64,000 nucleotides of DNA from Bathymodiolus brooksi. Lineage: Eukaryota > Mollusca > Bivalvia > Mytilida > Modiolidae. The translations under genes were made by a program, and so were the position numbers. The stretch is from contig OY804575.1 in assembly GCA_963680875.1 (NCBI GenBank), forward strand, positions 27,921,494-27,985,493, read 5' to 3'. Of this stretch, positions 1-11,161 are shown piece after piece. The notes under the pieces are model-generated. The model was given only the letters and a program-made list of their open reading frames with translations. It made no database searches and was not told the DNA's origin. How positions within the stretch are numbered: position 1 is the stretch's first letter; each line of letters begins with the position of its first letter.

Positions 1-1343
1 TTATTTAGAGGTAATCTGTTACTTATTATTTAGATGTAATGTGTTACTTATTATTTAGAGATCATCTGTTACTTATTATTTATAGGTAATGTGTTATTTA
101 TTATTTAGAGATAATCTATTACTTATTATTTAGAGGTAATGTGTTATTTATTATTTAGATGTAATGTGTTATTTATTATTTAGAGATAATCTGTTACTTA
201 TTATTTAGAGATAATATGTTACTTATTATTTAGATATAATCTGTTATTTATCATTTAGAGGTAATGTGTTATTTATTATTTAGAGATAATCTGTTACTTA
301 TTATTTAGAGATAATCTGTTATTTATTATTTAGAGGTAATGTGTTATTTATTATTTAGAGGTAATGTGTTACTTATTATTTAGAGGTAATGTGTTATTTA
401 TTATTTAGAGGTAATGTGTTACTTATTATTTAGAGATAATATGTTACTTATTATTTAGAGGTAATGTGTTGCTTATTATTTAGATGTAATGTGTTATTTA
501 TTATTTAAAGATAATCTGTTATTTATTATTTAGAGGTAATGTGTTATTTATTTTTTAGAGATAATCTGTTACTTATTATTTAGAGGTAATGTGTTACTTA
601 TTATTTAGCTGTAATGTGTTATTTATTATTTAGAGATAATCTGTTACTTATTATTTAGAAATAATATGTTACTTATTATTTAGATATAATCTGTTATTTA
701 TTATTTAGAGGTAATGTGTTATTTATTATTTAGAGATAATCTGTTGCTTATTATTTAGAGGTAATCTGTTACTTATTATTTAGAGGTAATCTGTTACTTA
801 TTATTTAGATGTAATGTGTTACTTATTATTTAGAGATAATCTGTTACTTATTATGTAGAGATACTATGTTACTTATTATTTAGAGATAATCTGTTACTTA
901 TTATGTAGAGATACTATGTTACTTATTATTTAGAGGTAATGTGTTACTTATTATTTAGATGTAATGTGTTATTTATTATTTAGAGATAATCTGTTACTGA
1001 TTATTTAGAGGTAATCTGTTACTTATTATTTAGAGGTAATCTGTTACTTATTATTTAGATGTAATGTGTTACTTATTATTTAGAGATAATCTGTTACTTA
1101 TTATTTAGAGGTAATGTGTTATTTATTATTTAGAGATAATCTATTACTTATTATTTAGAGGTAATGTGTTATTTATTATTTAGAGATAATCTGTTACTTA
1201 TTATTTAGAGATAATATGTTACTTATTATTTAGAGATAATCTGTTATTTATTATTTAGATGTAATGTGTTACTTATTATTTAGAGGTTATGTGTTACTTA
1301 TTATCTGGAGATAATCTGTTACTTATTATTTAGAGGTAATGTG
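1..1343. repeat. 25-bp minisatellite, left block
   Basis: Tandem array of a 25-bp unit (core TTATTTAGAGGTAATSTGTT plus AYTTA). Units differ mainly at four positions (AGAG/AGAT, GTAAT/ATAAT, C/G/A before TGTT, and C/T after TTA). About 53 units lie left of the inserted MITE. The array starts before the window edge, so its true length is unknown. Rare variants (ATCAT at 61-65, CTATTAC near 114, TTTAAAG near 505) recur 1855 bp downstream, showing a large block duplication. No ORF of note. Confidence 0.97.
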
Positions 1344-1618
1344 CAGGGGCGGATCCAGGATTTCAAGTTAGGAGGGGCGCATTTAAAAAAATCGCGCCGA
1401 GCGGAGGGAGGTGCGAAAAATTTTGTGGTATTTCGTGTGAAAAATCACGATTTTACGACAAAAAAAATCGTATTTTTTCCAATTGCGGAGGGAGGCGCGA
1501 AATTTTTGGGGTATTTCGTGTGAAAAATCTCGATTTTACGCCAAAAAATCATATTTTTTCCAATTTTAGGGGGGGGGGGGGGCGCCGGGTGCGCCCCCCC
1601 CCCCTGGATCCGCCCCTG
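1344..1618. mobile_element. 275-bp MITE inserted in the minisatellite
   Basis: The element begins CAGGGGCGGATCCAGG and ends with its exact reverse complement CCTGGATCCGCCCCTG. The sequence ATGTG lies directly before it (1339-1343) and directly after it (1619-1623), so a 5-bp target duplication is visible; removing 280 bp restores the 25-bp phase. Inside, an ~85-bp segment (GGAGGGAGG...TTTTTTCCAATT) is repeated in tandem, and G- and C-homopolymers sit near the right end. No transposase is encoded, so it is non-autonomous. TIRs of this kind are widespread in invertebrate MITEs and resemble hAT ends, but hAT elements usually make 8-bp duplications, so the superfamily is left open. Confidence 0.9.
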
Positions 1619-3428
1619 ATGTGTTATTTATTATCTAGAAATAATCTGTTACTTATTATTTAGAGATAATATGTTACTTATTATTTAGATATAATCTGTT
1701 ATTTATTATTTAGGGGTAATGTGTTATTTATTATTTAGATGTAATGTGTTATTTATTATTTAGAGATAATCTGTTACTTATTATTTAGAGGTAATGTGTT
1801 ACTTATTATTTAGATGTAGTGTGTTATTTATTATTTAGAGATAATCTGTTACTTATTATTTAGAGGTAATCTGTTACTTATTATTTAGATGTAATGTGTT
1901 ACTTATTATTTAGAGATCATCTGTTACTTATTATTTAGAGGTAATGTGTTATTTATTATTTAGAGATAATCTATTACTTATTATTTAGAGGTAATGTGTT
2001 ATTTATTATTTAGATGTAATGTGTTATTTATTATTTAGAGATAATCTGTTACTTATTATTTAGAGATAATATGTTACTTATTATTTAGATATAATCTGTT
2101 ATTTATTATTTAGAGGTAATGTGTTATTTATTATTTAGAGATAATCTGTTACTTATTATTTAGAGATAATCTGTTATTTATTATTTAGAGGTAATGTGTT
2201 ATTTATTATTTAGAGGTAATGTGTTACTTATTATTTAGAGGTAATGTGTTATTTATTATTTAGAGGTAATGTGTTACTTATTATTTAGAGATAATATGTT
2301 ACTTATTATTTAGAGGTAATGTGTTACTTATTATTTAGATGTAATGTGTTATTTATTATTTAAAGATAATCTGTTATTTATTATTTAGAGGTAATGTGTT
2401 ATTTATTATTTAGAGATAATCTGTTACTTATTATTTAGAAATAATATGTTACTTATTATTTAGATATAATCTGTTATTTATTATTTAGAGGTAATGTGTT
2501 ATTTATTATTTAGAGATAATCTGTTAGTTATTATTTAAAGGTAATGTGTTACTTATTATTTAGATGTAATGTGTTATTTATTATTTAGAGATAATCTGTT
2601 GCTTATTATTTAGAGGTAATCTGTTACTTATTATTTAGAGGTAATCTGTTACTTATTATTTAGATGTAATGTGTTACTTATTATTTAGAGATAATCTGTT
2701 ACTTATTATTTAGAGGTAATGTGTTATTTATTATTTAGAGATAATCTGTTACTTATTATGTAGAGATACTATTTTGCTTATTATTTAGAGGTAATGTGTT
2801 ACTTATTATTTAGATGTAATGTGTTATTTATTATTTAGAGATAATCTGTTACTGATTATTTAGAGGTAATCTGTTACTTATTATTTAGAGGTAATCTGTT
2901 ACTTATTATTTAGATGTAATGTGTTACTTATTATTTAGAGATAATCTGTTACTTATTATTTAGAGGTAATGTGTTATTTATTATTTAGAGATAATCTATT
3001 ACTTATTATTTAGAGGTAATGTGTTATTTATTATTTAGAGATAATCTGTTACTTATTATTTAGAGATAATATGTTACTTATTATTTAGAGATAATCTGTT
3101 ATTTATTATTTAGAGGTAATGTGTTATTTATTATTTAGAGGTAATGTGTTATTTATTATTTAGATATAATCTGTTACTTATTATTTAGAGATAATATGTT
3201 ACTTATTATTTAGAGATAATCTGTTATTTATTATTTAGAGGTAATCTGTTATTTATCATTTAGATGTAATGTGTTATTTATTATTTAGAGGTAATCTGTT
3301 ATTTATCATTTAGATGTAATGTGTTACTTATTATTTAGAGATAATCTGTTATTTATTATTTAGAGGTAATGTGTTATTTATTATTTAGAGGTAATCTGTT
3401 ATTTATCATTTAGATGTAATGTGTTATT
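1619..3428. repeat. 25-bp minisatellite, right block
   Basis: Continuation of the same 25-bp array, about 72 units. The order of unit variants from about 1911 repeats the order seen from about 56, with a constant offset of 1855 bp, equal to 63 units plus the 280 bp of MITE and target duplication. The right edge dissolves into a (TTA)n/T-rich run at 3421-3445. Confidence 0.95.
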
Positions 3429-3446
3429 ATTATTATTTTTTTATAG

Positions 3447-4264
3447 AACAAGTGTGGACACAGAAATGTGCCGTCCAAAAGGCAAGTGTGGATGTCAATA
3501 TTTCATATTATTAACTTAAAAAAAAAAAAAAAAATCATGGACACAGGGATCCTGGATTTTTTTTTTTTTATAAAAAACTAATCCTGGATTATTATTTTTG
3601 CTTAAAGTCCGGTCCTGTGTTTTTATTTCAAATTTTCATCATAGCCCCCCTCCCCCTCCCAAGGGATATAAAATTGTATCATTAATAATAAATTAATAAA
3701 TAATAAATTCAGATTTTCTTTTTAAAATAAATCTCATTTACAAAACCACTGATATTTGTTAAATTTTTAACGCTGATTTAAGTTTTAGTCGCAACAAATT
3801 TTTATTTTTCTCTTTAAACTGTCGAAACATAACATTTATTTAACTGTAAAATTCACAAAAATTCACCCCCACCCTTTTTCCCTTTTTTCTTGTTTAAATC
3901 AATGATCAACAATATTCCAGAATCAAACAAATGAATAAATATAACATAGATTTCTTTTACATGCATCTTTTTGTTCTTGTCCAAGATAAAAATACATCGC
4001 TAAAATTACCTGTGGGTGTTTCCCCACTTCAACTCGTAAATTTACATAGAAATCGGAGATATTTCGTCATAAAACTTCACACATGGTTTTGTCTATAATA
4101 TATCTTGAAGACAAAAATAATATTTTATTGCATTTATCAATATTTTATGAGTATCAACAGTTTTTTCAATACCGTATCTGTTTCTCGATACAGTCGCCCG
4201 ATTACAGTGACCCGTGACCCACTTTAGCACGTTCTACCAGTTTTTTCTTAATAATGTTGTTTAA
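3447..4264. repeat. Dispersed repeat family A, copy 1
   Basis: Begins AACAAGTGTGGACACAGAAA and ends near GTTGTTTAA. Two further copies lie at 37479-40112 and 53286-54205 with the same start and end. This copy lacks about 50 bp around 3975 that the other copies keep (the place where copy 2 holds a LINE). No ORF, no clear terminal repeats and no target duplication could be seen, so the class is unknown. Confidence 0.8.
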
Positions 4265-4840
4265 CCAGATGGCAAACAACAAACATGAAGTTTTGTAATC
4301 TAATTGAAACCACGTAAAATGAACATAACTAACAAACAATAAAATGACAACTCAGTGTCACAGGTACTTGTGGACAGGACCCTATGTTGCTCCCTTTTTT
4401 TTAAGATGTTTCCCCCTCCTCCCCCCCCCCCCGCTTTTTTTTTTTATAACATCGACTTTTTTTTACATATAAACAACATTTTGCAACTTTCTATGTATCA
4501 CTGTATTACATATATACAATAAATACAATCAAACAGTAGTTTCTATCCATGCCGGGTTTCTGACATGATATAAGTTAGAAGGTAAGTCACTCTTCTTTGC
4601 TTACATTGGGGTACTTGTTGTGTATTCATCTTAAATTTAGTTAATAAAAAAGGCCTACCTGTCTGGAAATTGGCTTATTCCTTCTCTGTATGTATTATTC
4701 TCCCTGAAAACACACATCAATATTTATTTACAGCAGCTGACAACTCTCCATGGAACATTTTCCACTCGCGATTTGCGATTTTCAGACAACATTTTTGAAA
4801 ACACGAATTAAAACTACGGAAGTGTGATTATTAGCGACAT
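4265..4840. other. AT-rich stretch without a gene
   Basis: Contains homopolymer tracts and no supported ORF. The part at about 4265-4360 (GGCAAACAACAAACATGAAG...) resembles 13425-13500, so it is itself a repeat fragment. Confidence 0.6.
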
Positions 4841-4982
4841 CTGCTGGTCATTTGAAATATTGATGATACGGTAAAACGCGAGAGTTCCGGGTAAAATTAA
4901 ATTTTGCGCCAAAAAATTCCCGAACTTTTTACCCGGAACTCTCGCGTTTTACCGTATCGTCAATATTTCAAATGACCAGCAG
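4841..4982. mobile_element. 142-bp palindromic MITE
   Basis: Left arm 4841-4895 (starting CTGCTGGTCATTTGAAATAT) and right arm 4928-4982 are reverse complements over about 55 bp with only a couple of mismatches, separated by about 32 bp. A transcript would fold into a long hairpin. It abuts the left breakpoint of the composite segment that follows. No coding capacity. Confidence 0.85.
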
Positions 4983-5394
4983 AAAATCCATAAAAGCCGT
5001 TAGACGGCAGAGGAATCTCGGACTACTCTTAATAACAGTCAGTATGTTAACCACTCACCGACGATGAATAACAGATTGTTTATGCCTTCTTAATCACTAA
5101 CAAATTGTGCATAATTAATTCACCAAGGTCCATATTTTGAACTGACCAATTAGTGAGGAGCCTTCCAAGTCTCGGCAGTAATAAAATCAATCACGCTCTG
5201 TACTTTGTTTGATTGATAATTTTTATTTTATTTTTATATTGAACTGGCTTGCATACGATTTGATGGTCACAGATGTTACATGACAGGATGTTAGTTAGAT
5301 TAGTTTAGTTAGATTACACTCGCCAAACGTACAGAGAAACCCGAAGAGTCAATCAAGAATGGACAATCCAGAGAAACTAACAACATTGAGCACA

Positions 5395-5517
5395 CAACAC
5401 ACAGGACGAAGACAAACAAACAAAAACAAAAACAAAAAACAAAGACACACAACACAGAAAACTAAAAAGACGAGTAACACGGACCCCACAAAAAAACCGG
5501 GGTTAACTCAGGTGCTC
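5395..5517 (+). repeat. RT-flanking module, left, copy 1
   Basis: Sequence containing AACAAACAAAAACAAAAAC, then GAGTAACACGGACCCCAC and AACTCAGGTGCTC. A similar sequence in reverse orientation lies at 6715-6835 on the other side of the RT. Diverged relatives occur at 21215-22075, 59698-59875 and 60964-61110. In composite copy 2 the pair is at about 15220-15332 and 16525-16655. Confidence 0.7.
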
Positions 5518-6634
5518 TACTGGATTCCTAAATTACACAGGTGAAGTGTCCTTTCAAACACCGTTATATTGCTGGGTCTGCCATGATCTCCACGAGACCT
5601 CTTTCCAAATTATTAACATGTATTCTATCGGCGGTTAAAAAGGGCTTCAGACTTACTGTGACACTAGCTACTCGGGAGATGGTGTGAATCGGATGTGGAT
5701 TCTGAAGAACTCTAAAGATCTGTTAGAGTACATACAATCTAGGTTCATCTACTCCTGCAATAGCATTAAAACATTTGACTTCTCTACCCTCTACACAACT
5801 ATTCCTCACTCTAAACTGAATGACAGATTAAGGGAGTTTGTCCAACTGTGTTTCATAAAAAAAAGAATGGCCAACGTAGATACAATTACCTTGTGCTAGG
5901 AAGAAACAAATCTTATTTTGTAAATAAAAACCACTCTGATTCTACCAAAAAGTTCTCTGAAACTGATATCATCAACATGCTCGAGTGTTTTTTATTGACG
6001 ACATATTTGTTATGTTTGGTGGACGGTTTTTTTAAGCAGACAGTCGGCATACCTATGGGTACAAACTGTGCTCCTCCTCTCGCCGACTTGTTCCTTTATT
6101 CGTACAGGGGCTTCTCAAGAAAAACAAAAAGAAGCTAGCCGGATCATTTAATTTCACGTTCCGCTATATAGATATCCTTCCACTAAATAATTCTAAGTTT
6201 AGTGATTTCGTTGATCGCATCAATCCCATTGAGCTTGAAATAAAGGATACCACAGATACAGATAGGTCTGCTTCATACCTTGACCTACACCTCGAAATTG
6301 ACAGTGAGGAGCGGTTAAGAACGAAGCTTTACGACAAAAGAGATGATTTCAATTTTCCCATTGTGAACTTTCCATTTATATGTAACAACATTCCATCAGC
6401 ACCTGCATATGGAGTATATATCTCATAGTTGATACGATATTCCAGAGCTTGTGATTCCTATCAGGATTTCCTTGATGGAGGGTTGGTGTTAACAAGGAAG
6501 CTGCTAAGCCAAGGGTTCCTCTTGGTTAAGTTGAAGTCATCACTTCGAAAGCTTAACAGTCGCCACCATGACTTGGTTGACCGTTATGGAATATCTGTGT
6601 CACAAATGACCACGGATATGCTCCACTTGTCATA
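5518..6634 (+). pseudogene. Penelope-like reverse transcriptase relic, copy 1
   Basis: Broken RT of the Penelope-like type, which would copy element RNA into DNA. Visible pieces in order: YWIPKLHR at 5518, then after a frameshift CPFKHRYIAGSA, a FDFSTLYTTIPH block near 5787, GIPMGTNCAPPLADLFLYS near 6046, and a thumb region ending at 6634. Damage includes a frameshift at the A-tract near 5860, a deletion after LFLYSY (near 6105), a stop replacing the residue after YGVYIS (6427), and the catalytic box read as Y-I-D-I at 6164-6175, with one Asp codon missing. The frame closes soon after the RT thumb and no GIY-YIG endonuclease follows. Assignment to a named clade is inference. Confidence 0.85.
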
Positions 6635-6714
6635 ATCACTTCCTGGTCCTTTCCTCATTCATGACTTGTCACCAGGTTTGTAACTAGATTAACACGACGG
6701 GTGTCACTAGTGGA

Positions 6715-6835
6715 ACAGAAACTGCTAACCCTTCCGGAGCACCTGATTTCACCCCCTGTTTTAGTGGGGTTCGTGTTACCCGATCTTTCGTTTTATGTGT
6801 ATGTTTTGTAGATCGTTTGTTCTTTTGTACTTTTT
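6715..6835 (-). repeat. RT-flanking module, right (inverted), copy 1
   Basis: Contains GGAGCACCTGATTTCACCCC and GTGGGGTTCGTGTTACCCG, approximate reverse complement of the module at 5395-5517. The RT relic is therefore bracketed by inverted copies about 65-100 bp long. Confidence 0.65.
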
Positions 6836-6889
6836 CTTTTGACCATTGTGTTGTCTATTCTTCTTCGATATACAGATTCCGATTACCCC

Positions 6890-7048
6890 ATTAGTATCTT
6901 GAAACTCTTCTTACAGTGTGCTCGCACTATAAAAATCCATTAACCGTGTTGTTCTAGTATAAAGTAGACATTATCACGTCGAAATGTAACTTGTTCTCGC
7001 CATCATATAACTGATATGTTGCTCACTTGGCGCTAAGCAACAATAATG
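6890..7048 (+). repeat. SINE 3' region, copy 1
   Basis: CTATAAAAATCC..., TGTAACTTGTTCTCGCCATC and a tail with ACTTGGCGCTAAGCAACAAT align with the 3' parts of the SINEs at 52111-52450 and 62281-63487. The tRNA-like head is not evident here. The tail is interrupted by the element at 7049-8040; TTCACTCACTC at about 8069 looks like its continuation. Confidence 0.7.
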
Positions 7049-7124
7049 ATGTCCCCCAAACGAAGTTTGGGAGACATATTGTGTTTGCTCCGTTTCTTAT
7101 TATTCTTATTCTTCTTCTTCTTCT

Positions 7125-7186
<62 letters not shown>

Positions 7187-8040
7187 GTCAAAAGTTTGTC
7201 CGACACATTTCTCGGAGATGCCTGGATCAAACTTTATGAAACTTTGTAGGAATATCATGCCATGTGAAGTTGTGCCTTTAAGGGTTGATTTTTCCAAAAT
7301 GGCTGCCGTTGCCATGGAAACGGCCAAAATGCTAAAAAAAAATGAAAAACACAAAAATGATCATAGCAGGTTACTCGCCAAACAGAAATTGATTAAACTT
7401 GATAGGAACAACATCCACATCTAGTGAAACGAGATAAGCCAAAAAAATCGGAATCGGTTGGACAAACTTTGTCGCAGTTGCCATGGAAACAAAAAAGGGA
7501 GGATTAAAAAAAAATTGGATTCCTTTCATCAAACTTCATGAAACTTTGTAGGAATATCCACCGTAGTGTGTGGCAGCTTTTGAGGGGTTGAACACATTCA
7601 AAATGGCGGCCGTTGCCATGGTAACCAAGGTACAAAAACTGTTAAATTCACTCCAAACAGCGGATCCCTTTGAAACTTGACACAAAAATAGGTTGTGCTC
7701 TTTTTTTTTAAAATTTTCAAACTGGCCGCCATTTCAAAAAGGCCGCCAATATTAAAATTAAAAAAATCGTTAAAAATTCAAAGATGAAAAGATTTCAATG
7801 GAAATGGATATTTACAGTTAGTTAGACATGCTGCACCATATTGCGACCATTTCGGTTTGCTATGGCGGCCATTTTGCATCCAAAATGACCGCCAAAATAC
7901 AAAAATCCTCCGATTTGGGCGAAATTTGGTACTATTATAGACATGATAGTCAAAAACTGGGCTCTAATTGTTTCTTGCTATGTTCTCACACTATTCTTTA
8001 TTCATACCACTAGTACTTGTATTGTTCATTTGGGGGACAT
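7049..8040. mobile_element. TIR element ATGTCCCCCAAA, copy 1
   Basis: Starts ATGTCCCCCAAACGAAG and ends CATTTGGGGGACAT, giving 12-bp or slightly longer terminal inverted repeats. The first 30 bp also form a small hairpin. The interior has a CTTT microsatellite and repeated phrases such as AAAATGGCGGCCGTTGCCAT and CTTTATGAAACTTTGTAGGA. No transposase is present. It sits inside a SINE tail. Confidence 0.75.
7126..7184. repeat. (CTTT)n microsatellite, copy 1
   Basis: About 15 tandem CTTT units following a CTT run. Apparent ORFs here are low-complexity and not genes. The matching array in copy 2 is much longer. Confidence 0.95.
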
Positions 8041-8288
8041 TTTTGCGTTACAGTAACCAATATTTCACTCACTCATTGGGAATACTAAAAGAATTATTGT
8101 TATTACATCGGCTGTTATAACAAACATCTGTTATGTACGTCGTTGTAATAATGATCGAGAGTGTTAATTTAATATCGTTTAACGGGTTGTTGGTAATTAA
8201 ATTAATCACAACTCGATCTATAGTGGCAAGATATATTTAGACATTTTTGTCCTACATTCGAACAAGGTGAGGATTCAGACTGGGGTGC

Positions 8289-8700
8289 GCCCACTCTAAC
8301 GGCAAACGCATACTTTACGTTTTTCATGTTACGTTGACTAGGGGATGCTAATAATAAATAAGCAATTAATTACATAGCTTTGAAGATTGAAAGATTTGAC
8401 AATCTTATCGAGGAAGAAATGGTAAATATGTTTTTGTTAGATTAACACGATTTATTGATTTGACTGATAACGTGTTCCGAGATGTTTATTACTCGATTTG
8501 TAATTGAACTTATATAATCTATTAATCGTGCACAAGTAATTTTCACGACAAGCGCATACATTTACGGGTTTTCTGTATTGTCAATCAAAACGCTTAAATT
8601 TCGGGTTTTCAAAAATTTATAGTGACATTAAACTATAAAAGCATTAAGTATTCATATATTTTGACAGTTTTATGGTAGACATCGTCACATGCAGTAGTCA
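8289..8700. other. AT-rich stretch without a gene
   Basis: Unique-looking AT-rich sequence between the composite segment and the polymerase relic. I see no supported feature. Confidence 0.5.
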
Positions 8701-9900
8701 TGGAGAAACCGGATTTAAAATGCGAGCAATGTACCAAGAGCTTCAACAGACCAGCTAAACTGCACGCTCATGTTAAAGTGAAACATCAGAATCTACGTTA
8801 TCCGTGCGCAAAGTGTTACAGAACCTATGCTAGTTGACTTTGAAAAACGCAAACATGAAACTACATGTTGTGGAATCCCGACAGCCCTCCAAAACTATGA
8901 ATGCTCAATATGTGCGAAGCGCTGTGCCACAAAGCATGGACCTACGGCGGCACCAGCAATACCACTACGTTCCCTCCACTCGTCTACCAAATAGACCGAT
9001 GATTCCGTCTAAGGAAGCGCCTGCAAGTAAAAAACCTCGTCAAAATACCGACAACTCAGCCGTTCAGCGACTTAATTTTCGCCGTTGTCACGAAAAATTC
9101 GAAAACAAAAGAAACCTCTATCTACACGGGATGCCTACGCATTATCAAATAGGCCAGGGTGTACATCTTCAACCCTCGCCTTACGGACAGGGACCCTATC
9201 ACTGGGAGATGGAAGATGGCAACGTGGATCAAGCCTTGAAAGAGCTGTGCGAAGCAAAGATTCCTCTCATTCTCGAAAATCATAGGGAAGGTGCCATGCA
9301 TTCCGTCTACAACAAACCAATGACCAATGACTTCGAAATTAACGAGTTAATGTATGCGGCTGAAGACATCTTTCAGCGACAACAATACGCTTTTAAGCTG
9401 ACACTGACCTTTGGTTTTATTCTCGTTCATACCGAGGAAAAGAGCTATAGGTTTTTCAAGCCTTACGAAAACGATTCGGTAATGGAAAGTCTCATTTTCA
9501 ATTCCAAAAACACAGATTTACAGAAACTGCGTCGTGCACTAAATAAATTTAATGTACAACAATACCTGATGAAACAGAGACCCGACACCAAATGGAAACC
9601 TTTTCTGGTCACCAACGCAATTTTCGTAATTGATAACATGAATTATACGCTTGGTAAAGGGCAGACAACTCTACCTGACTACGTCAAGGACAAGAAAAGC
9701 ATACACGCTCTGGTGAAAGACGAGGAGAACTACGAACCGTACACCGACAAATTATGCGCTTTTCGGTGTTTGTCATTACATAACGGTCAATCCATTACAC
9801 ATTTGGAAAAAGAGCACGCACCATTATTTTCAAAAATGGAATACTTACCAACAAGGACGTTACGCGCGCTATTGGTGATACTTTGACTAAATAGAACATG
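8701..9900 (+). pseudogene. Polinton-type DNA polymerase B relic, N-terminal part with zinc fingers
   Basis: The frame from ATG at 8701 encodes a C2H2-like finger (C-x2-C...H-x4-H, KCEQCTKSFN...) and CAKC, then hits a stop at 8835. A second finger (YECSICAKRC near 8899) is in another frame from its His-rich end (LRRHQQYH). From about 8960 to 9840 one frame is open and includes FRRCHEKFENKRNLYLH, in which the first expected Cys is missing, and LCAFRCLSLHNGQ near 9750, the conserved Cys-Arg-Cys block preceding protein-primed polymerase B in Polinton/Maverick elements. At about 9835 the frame shifts and soon meets stops. This is an old, dead copy of a virus-like mobile element gene. The family call is from recognised motifs, not from alignment. 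Confidence 0.75.
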
Positions 9901-11161
9901 AAATAAGTAAAACGAATTTAGATTTTTTTTAGATTGATGGATTTTTATTTCCGATACATGCTTGTATAGGGAATTATACGAATATTTGTTTTATTATATT
10001 AGATTAGGTTTTTTTTTGTTTTTGAAAACGAATTTATTGGAAGAAAACGTCGTTAACACACAATTTTCTCATGTAACGCGTTACAAAATATCCGTATGTC
10101 TTTTACATTTTTCTCAGTAAAAACCTAAAAATACGTTTTTCGGACCATTTTTTTTGTGGGACCGGAAGCAGAGTCAGCGTGTTCTATGACCCCATTAACG
10201 ATTTCTGATTAAAGCAATGTTTTATGGAAAGAAAAGAACGTAACGCTGAAGGAAAAACATCTGCATGCCAAATACCAAGCTTTATTTCAGCTATGTTTTA
10301 CAAAATTTTCACAAAAAAAGTATACATATCAAATGTTATTATCTTCAAAAACGAAAAAGTCTTTTCAAAAATGATTTTTTTAAAGTAAGTTAAAAAATAT
10401 TCCTAAAAGAGTAAGGTCAACAAAATGTCCAGTTGCAACTTGACGTAAAAAAAACACGAAGTATAAAACTTTACACATTCGAAACTATATTTTTCGCTCA
10501 TATTTCGGGCTAAATCGAAATAACGAAAAATGTTCATTTTCAGTGGCAGAGAATGAACACAAACTTGATTTCGGATAAAAACTACGATTTCTACGTAAAA
10601 TTGTAGAAGGTTACCCAATTTGTCCAGTAAACGTTTTTTTCTTATCGACGGCAAAATAACGTCGCGCTACTTCTATATTTTTCTATAGTTTTCTATTAAA
10701 ATTAAAACAAATAAACAACAACTAAAAAAAGCGAAGATAAAAACAAACAAACGATATTAAAACTTGAAAAACAACAAACAAAAGAGCGAAAACAAAATAC
10801 AAAAATATACCAAACCTGAAAAAATAATGGTGTGTCCGCTTACTCAAGCGACCCTAATTAAAAATGAATTCATGACCTTAATTTTTGTGTGTGTCATTTT
10901 TGAACAAGCATTGCAAAAAAGAATGTGTGCATTGTAGAAACTATAATTATATAATAGTTAAAAAAATATGAAAATTAAAAATGTGAACTGAATTATTTTA
11001 ATTATAATTTCACTAGATTATACATAAGATATTACGAGAAATTTTCAAGAATACAACGTAACAATCAATCAATGAACAAACAGAATATGATAAATATAAT
11101 CTCGTTTTAGAGCAAGATATACTTTCAAAGAAAAAATGATAAAGTACAGTCACATAACATA
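9901..11161. other. AT-rich interruption of the polymerase relic
   Basis: About 1.26 kb, very AT-rich, with no recognised coding sequence, separating two parts of what appears to be one polymerase gene. It may be an insertion or highly decayed coding sequence. I found no terminal repeats that would define its edges. Confidence 0.5.

Larger units (their letters stand above)
4983..8288 (+). repeat. Composite nested segment, copy 1
   Basis: About 3.3 kb nearly identical to 14807-18149. It contains, in order, the outer 45 bp of an inverted-repeat element arm, an A/T-rich leader, an RT-flanking module, a dead Penelope-like RT, the module again in inverse orientation, a SINE tail, and a TIR element inserted in that tail. 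Because both copies share the nested insertions and the same coding damage, the copies arose by duplication of the whole composite, not by separate transposition. The main difference is the length of the CTTT microsatellite. Confidence 0.9.

Noticed and set aside
1341..1523. 60-codon frame in the MITE
   Set aside because: MITE is non-autonomous; the frame reflects its internal duplication.
7027..7424. Several frames of 65-82 codons over the CTTT array, rich in Leu/Phe/Ser or Lys/Glu/Arg
   Set aside because: Translations of a microsatellite inside a TIR element; the same happens at 16845-17282 with a different repeat number.
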